From Castellaniella sp034674885 (GTDB taxonomy: Bacteria > Pseudomonadota > Gammaproteobacteria > Burkholderiales > Burkholderiaceae_B), in contig NZ_JAUCDS010000005.1 in NCBI RefSeq assembly GCF_034674885.1, positions 62,001-126,000 of the forward strand: a DNA stretch of 64,000 bases. Direction: 5' to 3'. Every line of letters starts with the position of its first letter. Position 1 is the stretch's first letter. Below are positions 7,894 through 15,796 of this stretch, one piece after another. Position numbers and translations under genes: made by a program. The notes beneath the pieces were generated by a model. That model was not told the DNA's origin and made no database searches. It saw nothing but the letters and a program-made list of their open reading frames with translations.

Positions 7894-8755
7894 GAATCCT
7901 GACCGCTCGCGCGCCAGCTCCCCTTCCGGATACCGCCGCATTGTAGTGTGCGCCGACGATTTCGGAATGAACACGGCCGTCGATGCCGGCATCCTGCGCT
8001 TGGCGCAACTGGGGCGTCTGTCGGCCACCAGCCTGCTGGTCGATGGCCCCGCTGCCATGCAGGACCTGCCGGCCCTGCTCGATACCCGCCTGCAGGTCGG
8101 CCTGCACCTGAACTTGACCGAATCCTTCGGCCAGCCCGGGGTGTGCCTGCCCCTGAAGACCCTGATCCAGACCGCCTACCTGGGCCGCCTGCCTCTGGAC
8201 CAGGTGCGTCACAGCATCGATCGGCAACTCGATCTCTTTCAGACACTGACGGGCCGCCGGCCAGACTATGTGGATGGCCACCAGCACGTGCATCAACTGC
8301 CCGGGGTGCGCGATCAATTGCTGGCTGCCTTGGGGGGGGCGTCTGGTGGCGGGACCGCGGCCGGGCCCTGGATTCGCGACACCGGCCGCCCCCGTCTGGC
8401 AGGCCTGCCCTGGCGGTTGCGGCTCAAGGCGCGGGTCATTGCCGGCCTGGGGGCCGCAGGCCTGCGGCGTCGGGCGCTGGCCGCAGGGTTTTCGCAGAAT
8501 TCCGGGTTTCTGGGCGTGTATGATTTCAAGGGTGGCGTCCCGGCCTATGAGGCCTGGATGTCCCGTTGGCTGGCCCAGGCCCGCGATGGTGACACGCTGA
8601 TGTGCCACCCGGCCTGGGGCGCCGATCCGCTGGATGCGCTGGCCGCCCAGCGCCAGGCCGAATATGCCGTGCTGGCCGGTGCGTCGATGGCGCAGTGGCT
8701 GGCCGATCATCATTTGACGATCGCGGGGACGGAACCCCGCAAGGAGCCCTCATGA
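7892..8755 (+). CDS. lgmC: ChbG/YdjC/HpnK-family deacetylase
   Basis: The 287-residue cytoplasmic protein carries the YdjC-fold metal residues: VVCADDFGMN (Asp pair), QVGLHLNLTE (His) and YVDGHQHVHQLP (His). The family removes acetyl groups from N-acetylated sugars. Here the likely substrate is undecaprenyl-phospho-N-acetylglucosamine, giving glucosamine for the ArnT-like enzyme, as proposed for LgmC; substrate and symbol are inferred from context. Residues 145-165 form a Gly-rich loop. The start codon shares two bases with the divergent GtrA-type gene and has no clear Shine-Dalgarno. The stop overlaps the next gene by four bases. Confidence 0.78.
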   Translation: MNPDRSRASSPSGYRRIVVCADDFGMNTAVDAGILRLAQLGRLSATSLLVDGPAAMQDLPALLDTRLQVGLHLNLTESFGQPGVCLPLKTLIQTAYLGRLPLDQVRHSIDRQLDLFQTLTGRRPDYVDGHQHVHQLPGVRDQLLAALGGASGGGTAAGPWIRDTGRPRLAGLPWRLRLKARVIAGLGAAGLRRRALAAGFSQNSGFLGVYDFKGGVPAYEAWMSRWLAQARDGDTLMCHPAWGADPLDALAAQRQAEYAVLAGASMAQWLADHHLTIAGTEPRKEPS

Positions 8756-9114
8756 CCGTATCCTATCAATCCCTGGCCCCCGATTTTGCCGTCACGGGGC
8801 AGTTGCAGCCTGCCGACATGCAGGCCCTGGCCGATGCCGGTTTCAAGTCCGTCATCATCAATCGCCCGGACGGCGAAGGCGGCCCCGACCAGCCCCTGTC
8901 GGACGACGTGCTGGAAGCCGCCCGCGAGGCCGGCCTGCAGGCGCGCTATCAGCCCGTGGTCAGTGGCGCCATGACGGCCGCCGATGTGGCCGATTTTTCC
9001 CACCTGCTGCAGGAACTCCCCGGCCCTGTGCTGGCCTTCTGCCGGTCGGGCGGACGTTGCACCAAATTGTTTCAGGCCGCCCAGGAATCTGCTTCACATC
9101 AATCCCAGGGCTGA
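8752..9114 (+). CDS. DUF442 / TIGR01244-type phosphatase-like protein
   Basis: This 120-residue protein belongs to the beta-lactamase-hydrolase-like (DUF442) group, a small tyrosine-phosphatase-like fold. Visible signatures are QPADMQALADAGFKSVIINRP at the start and the active-site loop LAFCRSGGRCTKL, a Cys-X4-Arg loop. In other proteins the domain is found alone or fused to rhodanese-like or metallo-hydrolase domains; its substrate is unknown. It overlaps the upstream deacetylase gene by ATGA and has AAGGAG ahead of its start, so it probably belongs to the same transcript. No link to lipid A chemistry is established. Confidence 0.8.
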   Translation: MTVSYQSLAPDFAVTGQLQPADMQALADAGFKSVIINRPDGEGGPDQPLSDDVLEAAREAGLQARYQPVVSGAMTAADVADFSHLLQELPGPVLAFCRSGGRCTKLFQAAQESASHQSQG

Positions 9115-9184
9115 TCCCGACTGTTATTTCGTTGGCCCAGCAGGTATGCTGAAGTCTCTGTTTAGCTTTTTGGATGATCCGCGC

Positions 9185-9646
9185 ATGTTCAAGAAAATCC
9201 TGATCCCTACGGACGGCTCCAAGCTCTCGGCCCAGGCCGCCAACAAGGGTGTCTGCTTTGCTCGTACGATCGGGGCCGAAGTCGTCGCGCTGCATGTCAC
9301 GCAGCCTTTCGCCGCCACGGTCGGGTTCGACGGCATGGCCGCCGCCTATGCCATCACGGACGAAGACTACGATCGCACAGCGGCCGAACAGGCGCAGAAG
9401 TACCTGCAGCAGGTGCTCGATCGCGCCGCGACCGCCGGGGTCAAGGCCACCGGCCGCGCCGTGTCCAATTTCAATGTGGCCGATGGCATCGTCCATGCCG
9501 CAAAGGAAGAAGACTGCGACCTGATCTTCATCGGCAGCCACGGCCGCAGTGGCCTGTCCCGCCTGTTGCTGGGCAGTGTCACGGTCAAGGTCCTGGGCCT
9601 GGCGAAGGTCGCCACCCTGGTCTATCGCGTCAAGGAAAACGATTGA
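9185..9646 (+). CDS. Universal stress protein (UspA family)
   Basis: The 153-residue protein has the Usp fold, opening MFKKILIPTDGSKLSAQAA, and the nucleotide-binding motif GSHGRSGLSRLLLGSV (G-2X-G-9X-G/S) near residues 119-134, which places it with ATP-binding Usps. Such proteins support survival under starvation, oxidative or respiratory stress. Alternative upstream starts would run into the DUF442 gene, so ATG 9185 is preferred. It lies 13 bases before moaA and may share its transcript. No substrate or partner can be read from sequence. Confidence 0.9.
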   Translation: MFKKILIPTDGSKLSAQAANKGVCFARTIGAEVVALHVTQPFAATVGFDGMAAAYAITDEDYDRTAAEQAQKYLQQVLDRAATAGVKATGRAVSNFNVADGIVHAAKEEDCDLIFIGSHGRSGLSRLLLGSVTVKVLGLAKVATLVYRVKEND

Positions 9647-9659
9647 TCGCGGTTGCCCC

Positions 9660-10742
9660 ATGAGCCGCGTCATTTTCCATCGGCTCGAAGACCAACATCG
9701 CCCGGCGCCCGATCTGGCGCCGGGCGATGCCGTGCGCGACACATTCGGGCGGCCGCTGCGCGATTTGCGCATTTCCGTCACGGATCGCTGCAATTTCCGC
9801 TGCACCTACTGCATGCCGCGCGAGGTCTTCGGGTCCGATCACGTATTCCTGCCGCACAGCGCCTTGCTTACCTTCGAGGAAATCACCCGGGTGGCGGCCG
9901 TGGCCGTCTCCCAGGGGGTGCACAAGATCCGCCTGACGGGCGGCGAGCCGCTGCTGCGCAAGCAGATCGAAGTCCTGGTCGGCATGCTGGCACAGTTGCG
10001 CACGCCTGACGGCCAGGCACCTGAACTGACGCTGACGACCAATGGCACGCTGCTGGCGAAAAAGGCCGATGCCCTGGCGCGCGCCGGCCTGAGCCGTGTC
10101 ACGGTCAGCCTGGATGCCCTGGATGACGCACTGTTCGAACGCATGAGCGACAGCGGCGTGGCCGTCGCCACGGTGCTGGCGGGCATCGACGCCGCCGCCG
10201 CTGCAGGCCTGGCGCCCGTCAAGGTCAATATGGTTGTGCGCCGGGGCATGAATGACGCCCAGATCCTGCCCATGGCCCGCCATTTCCGGGGCACAGGCCA
10301 TGTGCTGCGCTTCATCGAATACATGGATGTCGGCAATACCAATGGCTGGCGCATGGACGAAGTCGTCACCGGTGCCGATATCGTGCGCCTGATCGCCAGC
10401 GAATTTCCCCTGCAGCCAGCCCAGCCCCAGTATCGTGGCGAAGTCGCCAGCCGGTGGGCCTACGCCGACGGAGCAGGAGAGATCGGCCTGATCACCAGCG
10501 TGTCCCAGCCTTTCTGCGGCGATTGCACGCGCTTGCGTCTATCGCCCGAAGGGCGTCTGTTCACCTGTCTGTTCGCCGAACAGGGCCACGACCTGCGGGC
10601 CTTGCTGCGCTCCGGCGCCGACGATCAGGCCCTGCGCGACCGGCTGGCCGGCGTTTGGCTGGCTCGCGACGATCGCTATTCCGAACGGCGCGGCCAGGCG
10701 CACCGCGATCACAAGATCGAAATGAGCTACATCGGGGGCTGA
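9660..10742 (+). CDS. moaA: GTP 3',8-cyclase MoaA (molybdenum cofactor step 1)
   Basis: MoaA is the radical-SAM enzyme that converts GTP to 3',8-cyclo-GTP with MoaC completing cPMP. The 360-residue sequence has the SAM-cluster motif CNFRCTYC at about residue 43, the GGEPLL motif, the second cluster ligands FCGDCTRLRLSPEGRLFTC near the C-terminus, and the essential terminal Gly-Gly (MSYIGG). An extra 17 residues before TFGRPLRDLRISVTDRC are poorly conserved. mobA follows after two bases. The partner genes moaC, D, E and B are on the opposite strand 3 kb away. Confidence 0.97.
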   Translation: MSRVIFHRLEDQHRPAPDLAPGDAVRDTFGRPLRDLRISVTDRCNFRCTYCMPREVFGSDHVFLPHSALLTFEEITRVAAVAVSQGVHKIRLTGGEPLLRKQIEVLVGMLAQLRTPDGQAPELTLTTNGTLLAKKADALARAGLSRVTVSLDALDDALFERMSDSGVAVATVLAGIDAAAAAGLAPVKVNMVVRRGMNDAQILPMARHFRGTGHVLRFIEYMDVGNTNGWRMDEVVTGADIVRLIASEFPLQPAQPQYRGEVASRWAYADGAGEIGLITSVSQPFCGDCTRLRLSPEGRLFTCLFAEQGHDLRALLRSGADDQALRDRLAGVWLARDDRYSERRGQAHRDHKIEMSYIGG

Positions 10743-10744
10743 CC

Positions 10745-11404
10745 GTGTCCGCCTCCGTTCCGTCCGACGCCTGGGCATCCGGTGCTTGCACGGCTGTTGC
10801 GCCGGATGATCCCGCCTGTGGGCGAATCGATGGCCTGATCCTGGCGGGCGGCCAATCGCGGCGCATGCGCACCCCAGCCACTCCCGATATCGACAAGGGC
10901 CTGCAAGACTGGCAAGGCCAGCCGCTGGTCGCCTACGTCTGTCGCTTCATGCAGGGTCAGGGCGTTGATCGGATCCATATCAGCGCCAATCGCAATGCGC
11001 CGGCCTATGCGGCCTACGGCCAGGTCGTGCCTGATGCGCCCGAGCGGCAGGATTGCGGGCCGTTGGCTGGGGTGCTGGCGGGGCTGGAACAGGCGCAATC
11101 TCCCTGGCTGTTCGTGCTGCCGGTAGACGTGGTGCGCTGGCCGAACGATCTGTTGAATCAGCTGGCTGCCGCCGCGCGCCCCGATCACCCTGCCTATGCC
11201 TGCACCCCGGATGGCCCGCACCCATTGTGCGTGCTGCTGCATCGCCAGCAGCATGCGGGCCTGCAGGCCTTCGTGCAGTCGGGGGGACGCCAGGTGCAGG
11301 CCTGGCTGCAGGGCTGCCAGGCCCGGCCGGTGGACTTTGCCGGGCCGGACTGCCTGGTCAACCTGAACACGCCCCAGGACTGGGGGCGCTGGGCCCAGCC
11401 TTAG
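10745..11404 (+). CDS. mobA: Molybdenum cofactor guanylyltransferase MobA
   Basis: MobA joins GMP to molybdopterin to make the MGD form that nitrate reductase NarG needs. The 219-residue sequence has LILAGGQSRRMR, then DKGLQDWQGQPLVAYV, with six to seven residues inserted between the two halves of the nucleotide loop, and DCGPLAGVLAGLE, LFVLPVDVV and the ending LVNLNTPQDW typical of the family. The start is GTG 10745, two bases after moaA; the first 30 residues are unconserved, so a later start cannot be excluded. Its TAG stop overlaps the TAA stop of convergent moeA in the four bases TTAG. Confidence 0.92.
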   Translation: MSASVPSDAWASGACTAVAPDDPACGRIDGLILAGGQSRRMRTPATPDIDKGLQDWQGQPLVAYVCRFMQGQGVDRIHISANRNAPAYAAYGQVVPDAPERQDCGPLAGVLAGLEQAQSPWLFVLPVDVVRWPNDLLNQLAAAARPDHPAYACTPDGPHPLCVLLHRQQHAGLQAFVQSGGRQVQAWLQGCQARPVDFAGPDCLVNLNTPQDWGRWAQP

Positions 11405-12609
11405 CGCAACCAGTCCGACAGGGCGTACCAGCTGACCTCGGCGCCGGACGACAGGCGGCTGCCGGCCGGAATCCGCGCCAGCCCATCTGCCCAGGCCAGG
11501 CTGCTCAGGGCCCCGGAGCTTTGCTGCGAGTGAGGCGTCAGCAGGGTGGTGCCGTCGGGCGACAGGCTGGCCTGAATGCGGATGAAATCATCGCGATCCC
11601 CACCCAGAGGGTGGTCCGTGCGCAGGATGCCGCGCCGGGTGGGCGGCAACACCTGGACGCGGCCCTGCAGGCCCCGGATCAGTGGGCTGACCAACAAGGT
11701 GAAGACTGCAAAGGCCGACACCGGATTGCCGGGCAGGCACACCATGGGCCGGCCGTTCAGGTCTGCCAGGGCGACCGGCTTGCCTGGCTTCATGCGCACT
11801 CGCCAGAGGTCGAGCGTGCCGCCCAGGGATTCGATGGCCGGTTTGACCAGGTCTTTTTCACCGACGGAAGCACCGCCGACGCTGAGTACCAGGTCGCAGG
11901 CCTGGGCCAGTTCCTGGAGAGCCGATTCGATGGCCTGGGCGTCGTCGCGGGCGTGGCGCAGCAGGACCGGCGCCGTGTGCAGGCCTTGGCACAGGCTGGC
12001 CAGCATGGGGGCGTTGGAGTTATAGATCGCGGCGGGCGGCAGCGGATTGCCAGGGGGAATCAGTTCGTCTCCGGTGGTCAGGATCCCGACCTTCAGCGGT
12101 GCGTAGACGGATGCCTGCGCGAACCCCTGGGCCGCCAGGACAGCGATTTGTCCGGATCCCAGCAGGGTGCCCCGAGCCAGGATGCGGCTGCCACGCCGCA
12201 TATCCTCGCCACGGTGGCGGATGTGCTGGTCTGGCGGTGCTGGAGCTTGGAAGGTGACGCCAGATTCTTCTTCCCGGCAGTCTTCCTGCATGACGACGGT
12301 ATCGGCGCCCGCCGGGATGACGCTGCCGGTGAACAGGCGGATCGCCTGTCCGGGCAGCAGCGCATCGGGCGCCTGGCCGGCAAAACAGCGCTGCTGGACA
12401 GGCAGGGTGACGGGCGCTGCGGCCGTGTCCGCTGCCCGCACGGCGTAGCCGTCCATGGCGCTGTTGTCGGCAGGGGGCAGGTCCAGTGCGGCCACGATGT
12501 CGTCGGCCAGCACGCGGCCGGGCAGGGACGCCAGAGGCAGGGTTTCCTGCTGGACCGGGAGGCGGGCGCGTTCCGCCAGGCGAGCTTGAGCGCTGTCGAA
12601 ATCCAGCAT
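11401..12609 (-). CDS. moeA: Molybdopterin molybdenumtransferase MoeA
   Basis: MoeA inserts molybdate into adenylylated molybdopterin. The 402-residue protein shows ADNSAMDGYAVR at the N-terminus, the IRLFTGSVIPAGADTVVMQED segment, the MPT-binding GDELIPPG and SVGGASVGEKD regions, the MKPGKPVALA motif and the LPGNPVSAF signature. Length matches the family. It is the last gene of the moaC-moaD-moaE-moaB-moeA operon and starts two bases after the moaB stop. Start MLDFDSAQARL is the only one giving a full N-terminal domain. Confidence 0.96.
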   Translation of the reverse strand: MLDFDSAQARLAERARLPVQQETLPLASLPGRVLADDIVAALDLPPADNSAMDGYAVRAADTAAAPVTLPVQQRCFAGQAPDALLPGQAIRLFTGSVIPAGADTVVMQEDCREEESGVTFQAPAPPDQHIRHRGEDMRRGSRILARGTLLGSGQIAVLAAQGFAQASVYAPLKVGILTTGDELIPPGNPLPPAAIYNSNAPMLASLCQGLHTAPVLLRHARDDAQAIESALQELAQACDLVLSVGGASVGEKDLVKPAIESLGGTLDLWRVRMKPGKPVALADLNGRPMVCLPGNPVSAFAVFTLLVSPLIRGLQGRVQVLPPTRRGILRTDHPLGGDRDDFIRIQASLSPDGTTLLTPHSQQSSGALSSLAWADGLARIPAGSRLSSGAEVSWYALSDWLR

Positions 12610-12611
12610 GA

Positions 12612-13139
12612 TCAGTCCGGGGTCCGGGCGCGGTAGGCACTGGCGAAGTTGCAGGGCGGCTGGCGGCTGTCCAGCTGCGGCTGCAGGATTTTTTCCCAGG
12701 CCAGCCGACAGGCGCCGGTCGAGCCCGGCAGGCAGAACACCAGAGTGTCGTTGGCGATGCCGCCCAGCGCGTCGGACTGCAGGGACGAGGCCCCGATGTC
12801 CATCCAGGACAGATGGCGAAACAGTTCTCCGAAGCCCGGCACGGCTTGATCCAGCAGGGGCGTGACGGCGGCGATGGTGGACTTTCGATGGGTGAAGCCC
12901 GTGCCGCCGTTGCACAGGATGACCTGGATGTCCGGGTGGGCGATCCAGTCGCTGAGGATTCTGCGGATCTGATAGCGGTCGTCCGGGCACAGGCTGCGGG
13001 CTTGCACGGTATGGCCGGCCGAGCGCAGGGCCTGATCCAGGTAGTCGCCGCTGGTGTCGTCCTGCGCCTGCCGGCGGCTGGAGATGGTCAGCACGGCGCA
13101 CTGCAGGCTGACGGGGGCTTGGGTCGGATCGGCTTTCAT
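12612..13139 (-). CDS. moaB: Molybdopterin adenylyltransferase MoaB/Mog type
   Basis: The 175-residue protein has the MogA/MoaB fold: LTISSRRQAQDDTSGDYL at the start, LCNGGTGFTHRKS as the MPT-binding loop (usually GGTGxTxRD, here with Lys in the Asp position), and CLPGSTGACRLAW at the C-terminal side. It is expected to adenylylate molybdopterin before MoeA acts. Its start overlaps moaE by four bases. Proteins of this subgroup are usually named MoaB; whether it does the Mog job here is inferred, since no separate mogA is seen in the window. Confidence 0.9.
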   Translation of the reverse strand: MKADPTQAPVSLQCAVLTISSRRQAQDDTSGDYLDQALRSAGHTVQARSLCPDDRYQIRRILSDWIAHPDIQVILCNGGTGFTHRKSTIAAVTPLLDQAVPGFGELFRHLSWMDIGASSLQSDALGGIANDTLVFCLPGSTGACRLAWEKILQPQLDSRQPPCNFASAYRARTPD

Positions 13140-13612
13140 GGTTCGGAAGGAATGTCCCATTGTTCGGTTTTCAGGGCATCGGCATCGTGCTGCTGCACCC
13201 AGAACGCCTGCCCATCGGCCAGCGTCTCGCGCTTCCAGAAGGGGGCTCGGGTCTTCAGGGTGTCGATGATGTATTCGCAGGCGCGGAAAGCCTCGCCCCG
13301 GTGGGCGCTGGCGACTCCTACGAATACGATGGGGTCGCCCAGCGGCAGTTCGCCCACGCGGTGCACGACCAGCGTATCCAGAATGTCCCAGCGCTGTTTT
13401 GCGCGTTCGCACAGCGCCTGGATCTCGCGTTCGCACATGCCCGGATAGTGTTCCAGGAACAGGCTGCGGGACCCGGCGTCGGGACTGTAGTCGCGTACGG
13501 TGCCCAGGAAATGCACCAGGGCGCCTGCCCGGCCCGCCGTGCGGGCCTGCAGCCGATCGATCAGCGCTGCCACGTCGAAGCGCTCTGTCTGAATTACAAC
13601 CATGTCGGTCAT
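13136..13612 (-). CDS. moaE: Molybdopterin synthase catalytic subunit MoaE
   Basis: MoaE, with MoaD, turns cPMP into molybdopterin by adding two sulfurs. The 158-residue sequence has the family pattern GALVHFLGTVRDYS, LFLEHYPGM, HRVGELPLGD, VVAVASAHR-like VGVASAHRGEAF, and the active-site lysine region LKTRAPFWKRE. Start ATG 13612 is used; an internal ATG at 13603 (MVVIQTERFD) is also possible. It sits 13 bases after moaD and overlaps moaB by four bases. Confidence 0.96.
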   Translation of the reverse strand: MTDMVVIQTERFDVAALIDRLQARTAGRAGALVHFLGTVRDYSPDAGSRSLFLEHYPGMCEREIQALCERAKQRWDILDTLVVHRVGELPLGDPIVFVGVASAHRGEAFRACEYIIDTLKTRAPFWKRETLADGQAFWVQQHDADALKTEQWDIPSEP

Positions 13613-13625
13613 CGAATGCAGGGCC

Positions 13626-13877
13626 CTAGCCCCCGGTCACGGGTTCGAAGACGGCGACCTCGTCGCCGGGGCGGATGGTGTCCTGGCGCCCGGCGTGTTC
13701 CTGGTTGATGGCCAGTTTCAGGCGGTTTACCGGACCCAGGGCCGGGCAGCGTGCCGCCAGGGCGTCCAGCCAGGCGCCGGCCGAAATCGGCGCGTCCAGC
13801 GCCTGGGTTTCGCGGCGGGTGCCCAGGTGTTCGGCGACCTGGGCAAAATACAGGACTTCAATCGTTGCGCCATTCAC
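13626..13877 (-). CDS. moaD: Molybdopterin synthase sulfur carrier subunit MoaD
   Basis: The 83-residue ubiquitin-fold protein ends in FEPVTGG, the C-terminal Gly-Gly that is adenylylated and thiocarboxylated before donating sulfur to MoaE. The core VLYFAQVAEHLG and KLAINQEHA are typical. It overlaps moaC by 20 bases and precedes moaE, the usual partner. Confidence 0.94.
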   Translation of the reverse strand: MNGATIEVLYFAQVAEHLGTRRETQALDAPISAGAWLDALAARCPALGPVNRLKLAINQEHAGRQDTIRPGDEVAVFEPVTGG

Positions 13878-14352
13878 CGCTTTTACCTCCGGATTTGTAG
13901 ACCAGCCGGACCTGATCGATCACAATGCCCTTATCGGCGGCCTTGCACATGTCGTAGACGGTCAGGGCCGCGACGGTGCAGGCGGTCATGGCTTCCATTT
14001 CGACGCCGGTCTGGTGGCTGGTGCGGCAGGTGCTGCGGATCGTCAGGGTGTGGCTGGCGTCGTCGGCGCTGAAATCCACCCCCACGAAGCTGAGCGGCAG
14101 GCTGTGGCATAGGGGGATCAATTCGGCGCAGCGTTTGGCGGCCAGGATCCCGGCGATGCGGGCAGTGTTCAGGACCTCGCCTTTGGCGTTGGCCTGGGCG
14201 GACAGCAGTGTCCAGGCATGCGGGTTGAGCCGCACCCGGCCTTCGGCGATGGCGGTGCGGGCCGTGGCGGCCTTGGCGCCGACATCAACCATGCGGACCT
14301 GGCCGTGTTCATCCAGGTGCGTCAGAGTGGGCGATACTTCGGTTTCGTTCAT
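13858..14352 (-). CDS. moaC: Cyclic pyranopterin monophosphate synthase MoaC
   Basis: MoaC converts the MoaA product to cPMP. The 164-residue protein contains MVDVGAKAATARTAIAEG, the strongly conserved KRCAELIPLCHSLPL, and HQTGVEMEAMTACTVAAL carrying the catalytic Glu/Met region. It is the first gene of the minus-strand Moco operon; the 70-bp gap to the divergent MFS gene includes the AT-rich palindrome ATATCGGATAT, a likely promoter or operator zone. Confidence 0.97.
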   Translation of the reverse strand: MNETEVSPTLTHLDEHGQVRMVDVGAKAATARTAIAEGRVRLNPHAWTLLSAQANAKGEVLNTARIAGILAAKRCAELIPLCHSLPLSFVGVDFSADDASHTLTIRSTCRTSHQTGVEMEAMTACTVAALTVYDMCKAADKGIVIDQVRLVYKSGGKSGEWRND

Positions 14353-14422
14353 CGTTCTATCATATCGGATATTTCATCCAGACTGCTGCCGGGACACGGC
14401 GCGGCTCTGACCGGACTTTTCC

Positions 14423-15796
14423 ATGGCCAAGACGATCGGCGCCTTCTTTTCCCTGTACCTGGCAACTCTGATTCTGCTGCTCAGTTCGGGCCTGTTCAAT
14501 ACCTATCTGGGCTTGCGGCTGACGGCGCAATCGGTGTCCGAGGTCTGGGTGGGGGCCATGATTGCGTCCTATTACCTGGGCCTGGTCCTGGGGGCGCGAT
14601 TCGGCTATCGCCTGATCATCCAGGTCGGCCACATCCGCACCTATGCGGCCTGCGCGGCCCTGACCACCATCACCGTGCTGGTCATGATCCTGATCCACGA
14701 TCTGTGGTTCTGGCTGGCAGTGCGCTTCGTGGCGGGGGTGGCCATGGTGTGCCTCTTCGTGGCCATCGAAAGCTGGCTCAATGAACAGACCGAGAATTCC
14801 GCCCGAGGCACGGTGTTCGCTTTTTACATGGTGGCGACCTGCATGGGCACGGTGCTGGGCCAACTGGCCCTGGGCCTGTTCCCGGACCTGAATTACCAGC
14901 CTTTGGTGTTCGTCGCGATCTGCAGTGTGCTCAGCCTGATCCCGATCACGCTGACGCGGCGCCTGCACCCGGCCCTGCAGGTCCCGGCACCCCTGGCGCT
15001 GCGCTATTACCTGGCTCGCGTGCCCATGTCCATGACGGTGCTGTTCGTCGCCGGCATGCTCAATGGCGCCTTCTACGGTCTGGCGCCGGTGTATGGGTTG
15101 CAGCACGGCATGGACAACCATCAGGTGGGGGTGTTCCTGGCTGCGTCCCTGGCTGCCGGGCTGATCTTCCAGTGGCCGTTGGGCTGGCTGGCGGACCGCA
15201 CCAGCCGGGTGAAACTGATACGCTTTGGCGCCCTGATCCTGGTGGTCTTGGGCGTTCCGCTGTGGGGCTGGCTGCAGTTTTCCTATCCGGCCCTGGTGGC
15301 GTTCTCGGTCATTCTGGGGATCGTCCAGTTCACGCTCTATCCCATGGGTACGTCCTTCGCCAATGACAACGTCGATCCCGAACGGCGCGTGGGCCTGAGC
15401 GCGCTGCTGTACATGGTCTATGGGGTGGGCGCCTGTCTGGGGCCGCTGCTGGCAGGCCTGTTGATGCGCACCTGGGGCAGCGACGTCTATTTCGTGTTCG
15501 TGTCCGCGTGTTCGGCCGTGCTGGTGCTGTTCATTCGCGAACAGCGGGTCAAGGGCACCCATGTCAGTCCCGACGCCCCCACGCAGTTCGTGCCCATGGC
15601 CGATACCCTGCAGAATGCCCACGTCATGGCGGTGCTGGATCCCCGGGTCGACATCCAGCACGATATTTCTCATGACCCTGTCATTGATGCCACCCTGCAG
15701 GCGGCGATGGGCGACGCTCCGGCGGGCTCAGCGGGGGAAGAGCAGCACGATGGCGGCCAGCGCCAGGCCGATGCCGGCCAGGTTGGTCCGGCTTAG
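14423..15796 (+). CDS. MFS transporter (YcaD-like)
   Basis: This 457-residue protein has twelve TM helices and the MFS loop motif GLRLTAQSVSEVWVGAMIASYYLG, plus GWLADRTSRVKLIRFG between helices 8 and 9, like the YcaD group of putative efflux permeases. The substrate is unknown. After the last helix (VLVLFIREQRVKG) come about 75 cytoplasmic residues. The final 23 are Gly/Gln/Asp-rich and are encoded in DNA that overlaps the convergent DMT gene by 69 bases, so this tail may not be functional. The gene is divergent from moaC. Confidence 0.85.
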   Translation: MAKTIGAFFSLYLATLILLLSSGLFNTYLGLRLTAQSVSEVWVGAMIASYYLGLVLGARFGYRLIIQVGHIRTYAACAALTTITVLVMILIHDLWFWLAVRFVAGVAMVCLFVAIESWLNEQTENSARGTVFAFYMVATCMGTVLGQLALGLFPDLNYQPLVFVAICSVLSLIPITLTRRLHPALQVPAPLALRYYLARVPMSMTVLFVAGMLNGAFYGLAPVYGLQHGMDNHQVGVFLAASLAAGLIFQWPLGWLADRTSRVKLIRFGALILVVLGVPLWGWLQFSYPALVAFSVILGIVQFTLYPMGTSFANDNVDPERRVGLSALLYMVYGVGACLGPLLAGLLMRTWGSDVYFVFVSACSAVLVLFIREQRVKGTHVSPDAPTQFVPMADTLQNAHVMAVLDPRVDIQHDISHDPVIDATLQAAMGDAPAGSAGEEQHDGGQRQADAGQVGPA

